Assembly: GCA_003343705.1 (NCBI GenBank)
Contig: QAKR01000039.1
Span: forward strand, 1-18,246
Direction: 5' to 3'
DNA length: 18,246 nt
Source of the DNA: Clostridiales bacterium
Lineage (GTDB): Bacteria > Bacillota > Clostridia > Oscillospirales > UBA644
In this document: positions 15,687 through 18,246 of the stretch, one piece after another
Position numbering within the stretch: position 1 is the stretch's first letter
How the letters are laid out: every line of letters begins with the position of its first letter
Translations under genes and position numbers: made by a program
Notes under the pieces: model-generated
Database searches by the model: none
What the model saw: only the letters and a program-made list of their open reading frames with translations
What the model was told of the DNA's origin: nothing

Positions 15687-16655
15687 ATGACTGACAGATA
15701 CTCAGAACAAGAAGCAGCAAAAAATCGCAAGAGATTCAAGCTGTTTAAGAAAAAACCTAAAGTAGATGAGGAAGGCAATCCTATATACGTTAAAAAGAAG
15801 AAGCTTTATTCGTATCACAGGCTGAACAGAACCTTCTCAGGAGACCTTGCTTTAACGCTTTTCTTGTTAATAGGCGGTATATTCATGTTGTTTCCGCTTA
15901 TATTTACAATAAGTAACTCATTAAAGCCTTTGCATGAACAGTGGTTGTTCCCGCCAAACCTTATTGTTAAAAACCCAACGTTCGACCACTACATAGATTT
16001 ATTTAACTTTATGGGCAATTCACTTGTTCCTATGACAAAGTATTTGTTCAATTCCATATATCTTTGTCTTGTATGTACTCTTGTTACGGTTTTATCATGT
16101 TCAATGTGTGCATACGTTATATCAAAGCGTGAGTTCAAAGGTCAAAAGGCTGTGTTCAAGCTTATAGAGCTTTCACTTATGTTTTCAGCTCCGGCATCAG
16201 GCATTATCAACTATATAATAGTCGCTAACTTAAATCCGATAGACTCTTATTGGCCGTTGATAGTTCCGTGTTTGGCAAACTCTTTTTATATGTATATACT
16301 TAAAAACTTTATGGATACATTCCCTTCATCAATTCTGGAAGCTGCACGTATTGACGGAGCAGGCGAGTTCAGAATTTTCTGGCAGATTGTTATGCCTGGA
16401 TGTAAACCTGCCTGGATGACGGTTATATTGTTTGCCGTTCAAGGGTATTGGGGAATGGGTACCGGTGCCTTCGTATTTAAGGAAGAAATGAAGGGTATTA
16501 ACGCCGGTATAACAGCTATTACCTCTGTCAGCACACAGCGTGCCGGTGTTGCCGGCGCTGTCGGTATATTAATGATGATCGTACCTCTTGTTACATTTAT
16601 TATTACTCAAAGTAATATTATGGAAACTATGACGACATCCGGCATGAAGGATTAA
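15687..16655 (+). CDS. CUT1 carbohydrate ABC transporter permease (MalG/LplC type)
   Basis: Second permease of the pair, 322 residues and about six transmembrane helices, the first at about 53-75. The EAA loop reads E218-A219-A220-R-I-DGAGE and ends with VMPG, as expected for MalG-type subunits. It has an unusually long, highly basic cytoplasmic N-terminus of about 50 residues (runs of Lys near 19-23 and 36-39). An excellent ribosome binding site, AGAGGGGGG, precedes the ATG. Together with the upstream permease and the 991-residue binding protein it forms an importer for an unidentified carbohydrate. Confidence 0.92.
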   Translation: MTDRYSEQEAAKNRKRFKLFKKKPKVDEEGNPIYVKKKKLYSYHRLNRTFSGDLALTLFLLIGGIFMLFPLIFTISNSLKPLHEQWLFPPNLIVKNPTFDHYIDLFNFMGNSLVPMTKYLFNSIYLCLVCTLVTVLSCSMCAYVISKREFKGQKAVFKLIELSLMFSAPASGIINYIIVANLNPIDSYWPLIVPCLANSFYMYILKNFMDTFPSSILEAARIDGAGEFRIFWQIVMPGCKPAWMTVILFAVQGYWGMGTGAFVFKEEMKGINAGITAITSVSTQRAGVAGAVGILMMIVPLVTFIITQSNIMETMTTSGMKD

Positions 16656-16667
16656 GGGGGTGCGATG

Positions 16668-18246
16668 ATGAAAAAGTTGAAACTTATTTTAGTCTTCGCG
16701 CTTATCGGGGCTTTTCTTCTGGGGCTTAGTGCATCTTCTTTTGCACTTCCTATCAATGTAGATATGGTTGATAACTATTTTTATGATCAAAATAGAAATG
16801 CAGTTGCAGCCCCTGTTGCATACAGACCTATCGATGTTTTAGGTTTGTCATCATGGAAGCTTGATAAGTCATTTAATCCGGTTGATTCGTTTGTTTACGG
16901 AGAGTATCTTTATATTGTTGATAAAGGTGGCTCACAGATTCTTGTTGTAGATGAAGAATATAACATAGTAAAAAAGATATCTGAAATAAAAGATTCACCC
17001 AATTATACGGTTCCTGATCTTGATAAATATATCTATACCGAAAACGGTACACGTGAAGAAGACAGCAAAATGGCACGTGCAAATAAATATGCACTTAGAA
17101 ATCCTGAAGGTATATTTATTACAAATGAAGGGGTAATGTATATTGCAGATACCGAAAATAGGCGTGTTGTTGTTTGTGATCTTGATGGTGTTTGTAAAAA
17201 GGTTTATCAGTCTCTTCGTATTGATGTTTTAGGTGTAACATTTGTTTTTAAGCCGGAAAAGATTGTTGTTGATAAATCCGAAACTATGAGTGTTATCGCT
17301 TACGGTGTTAATAAAGGTCTTATCCAGATTGATTCAGATGGTGTTTTCCAACAATTCTTCGGTGCCCCTGCAACTTCAATTCAAGTTACAGACTGGGTTT
17401 ATGCTTTGTTTGCAAGTGCAGAGGATCTTGCGTCTCGAGTTAAAAACGTTGCTGCTGAATATGCAAGCATTACAGCTGACAGTAAGGGATTTATATATAC
17501 TGTTTGCTCGGACACCTCAACAGGCGCTCCGTCGCTTCAAAAACTCAGTGCGGACGGATCAAACGTTCTTACTCAGGAAGAAGCAAGATATGCAGGTTAT
17601 GGCGATTTACAAACATCTAAAGAAAGCAAAGGTACTGTTCTTATAGATGCTGCAGTAAATGAAGAAACCAACACTTATACAATACTTGATGCTACACTAG
17701 GTCGTTTCTTTACTTATGATAGTAGCGGACGCTTATTATTTGTAGGTGGCGGTGCAGGAAATCAGTATGGGCGTTTTAAATCTCCGACTTCTATTGTTTG
17801 CCGCGGGGACCAAATTGTTATAACAGATGCTGGTAACCAGACAATAACGGTTTATGAAACAACTGATTATGCTAAAAAAGTCTGCGATGCTATTACACAA
17901 CATAAAAAAGGAAATTATGATGTTTCTGCCGAAGACTGGAATCAGGTCATACAGTATTATTCAAACATGTATATAGCTTATGAATCTCTCGGTAATATAC
18001 AGGTAATAAAAGGCAGAGATGTTCCTGATGATCAAGTCGAACAAAAGATGGAATATTACTCCAAGTCTCTTGAGTATTTTAAACTTGCTGAATATAAAAA
18101 GGGTTATTCTGAAAGTTTTAAAGAGCTTCGTAACCAGGAGCTTTCAAAATACTTCACATTAATATTTATTAGTTTCTGTGTTATATTTGTTGGTATTATT
18201 GTTTTAATCTATGTAAGAAAATACCGTAAGAGCAGAGCGGAAGAGA
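16668..18246 (+). CDS. Secreted/membrane NHL-repeat (beta-propeller) protein, 3' end cut by window
   Basis: The frame is open without a stop from the tandem ATGs at 16665/16668 to the right edge (526 codons). The second ATG is chosen because AAGGGGG (16654-16660) then lies 7 nt upstream rather than 4. A signal peptide of about 25 residues (ending SASSFA) precedes an NHL-type propeller. Two blades are clear: PEGIFITNEGVMYIADTENR at about 147-166 and a second at about 370-400 (FKSPTSIV...ITDAGNQTITVYE). Then comes a helical, TPR-like section rich in Tyr and Lys (about 425-492), and a transmembrane helix (about 496-516) followed by a basic RKYRKSR stretch, so the propeller faces outward. More membrane domains, for example a YIP1-like one, may follow beyond the edge. 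It begins 12 nt after the permease stop, so it belongs to the transport operon. It may help present or sense substrate, but that role is inferred. Confidence 0.82.
   Translation, partial: MKKLKLILVFALIGAFLLGLSASSFALPINVDMVDNYFYDQNRNAVAAPVAYRPIDVLGLSSWKLDKSFNPVDSFVYGEYLYIVDKGGSQILVVDEEYNIVKKISEIKDSPNYTVPDLDKYIYTENGTREEDSKMARANKYALRNPEGIFITNEGVMYIADTENRRVVVCDLDGVCKKVYQSLRIDVLGVTFVFKPEKIVVDKSETMSVIAYGVNKGLIQIDSDGVFQQFFGAPATSIQVTDWVYALFASAEDLASRVKNVAAEYASITADSKGFIYTVCSDTSTGAPSLQKLSADGSNVLTQEEARYAGYGDLQTSKESKGTVLIDAAVNEETNTYTILDATLGRFFTYDSSGRLLFVGGGAGNQYGRFKSPTSIVCRGDQIVITDAGNQTITVYETTDYAKKVCDAITQHKKGNYDVSAEDWNQVIQYYSNMYIAYESLGNIQVIKGRDVPDDQVEQKMEYYSKSLEYFKLAEYKKGYSESFKELRNQELSKYFTLIFISFCVIFVGIIVLIYVRKYRKSRAEE

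Noticed and set aside
16873..17094. Minus-strand frame of 73 codons inside the NHL-repeat gene
   Set aside because: It lies opposite a continuous 526-codon frame with signal peptide, repeats and membrane helix, and has no support of its own.

Overview
The window reads as chromosomal DNA from an AT-rich, spore-forming Clostridia-type Firmicute. The evidence is an intact pro-sigma-K gene, strong purine-rich ribosome binding sites, consensus sigma-A promoters, a secreted cell-wall hydrolase and carbohydrate (CUT1) ABC permeases. Placement nearer to Oscillospirales/Ruminococcaceae is only an impression from protein style. No rRNA, tRNA, CRISPR array, transposase or phage gene was seen.

Layout. 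(1) 1-410: the 3' part of a small DUF308/HdeD-like membrane protein, ending at a strong hairpin shared with the convergent sigK gene. (2) 447-1121, minus strand: sigK with its hydrophobic pro-sequence and no interrupting element. (3) 1264-7693: a single transcription unit with its own consensus promoter, encoding a 2,106-residue secreted protein. It carries an M23 endopeptidase domain, a GH25 muramidase domain, seven Big_2 Ig-like domains, two InlB-type C-terminal repeats, and three degenerate domains resembling Cys/His (NlpC/P60-like) enzymes. Two of those three lie inside a duplicated 360-residue module. (4) 7801-11275: a compact operon of a divergent long-form PRPP synthetase, a YfbR-type 5'-deoxynucleotidase, an NAD-type malic enzyme and a small lipoprotein. 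Gene gaps are 1 nt, 14 nt and a 4-nt overlap, and the operon closes with a strong terminator. (5) 11276-11773: a long non-coding region with palindromes and a perfect sigma-A promoter. (6) 11774 to the right edge: a carbohydrate-import operon. It has a 991-residue solute-binding protein with two carbohydrate-binding-like N-terminal domains, two CUT1 permeases, and a secreted/membrane-anchored NHL-repeat protein cut by the window edge. No ATPase gene is present.

How it fits together. The large hydrolase has two complete peptidoglycan-cutting domains, so it probably acts on the cell wall outside the cell; being next to sigK suggests, but does not prove, a role in wall remodelling. The middle operon joins nucleotide metabolism (PRPP supply, dNMP dephosphorylation) to pyruvate/malate metabolism. 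The last operon looks like glycan capture and uptake, with an extracytoplasmic beta-propeller-type protein co-transcribed with the transporter. The least explained items are the enzyme-like domains lacking catalytic residues, the duplicated module, and the solute-binding protein that has no lipid anchor.
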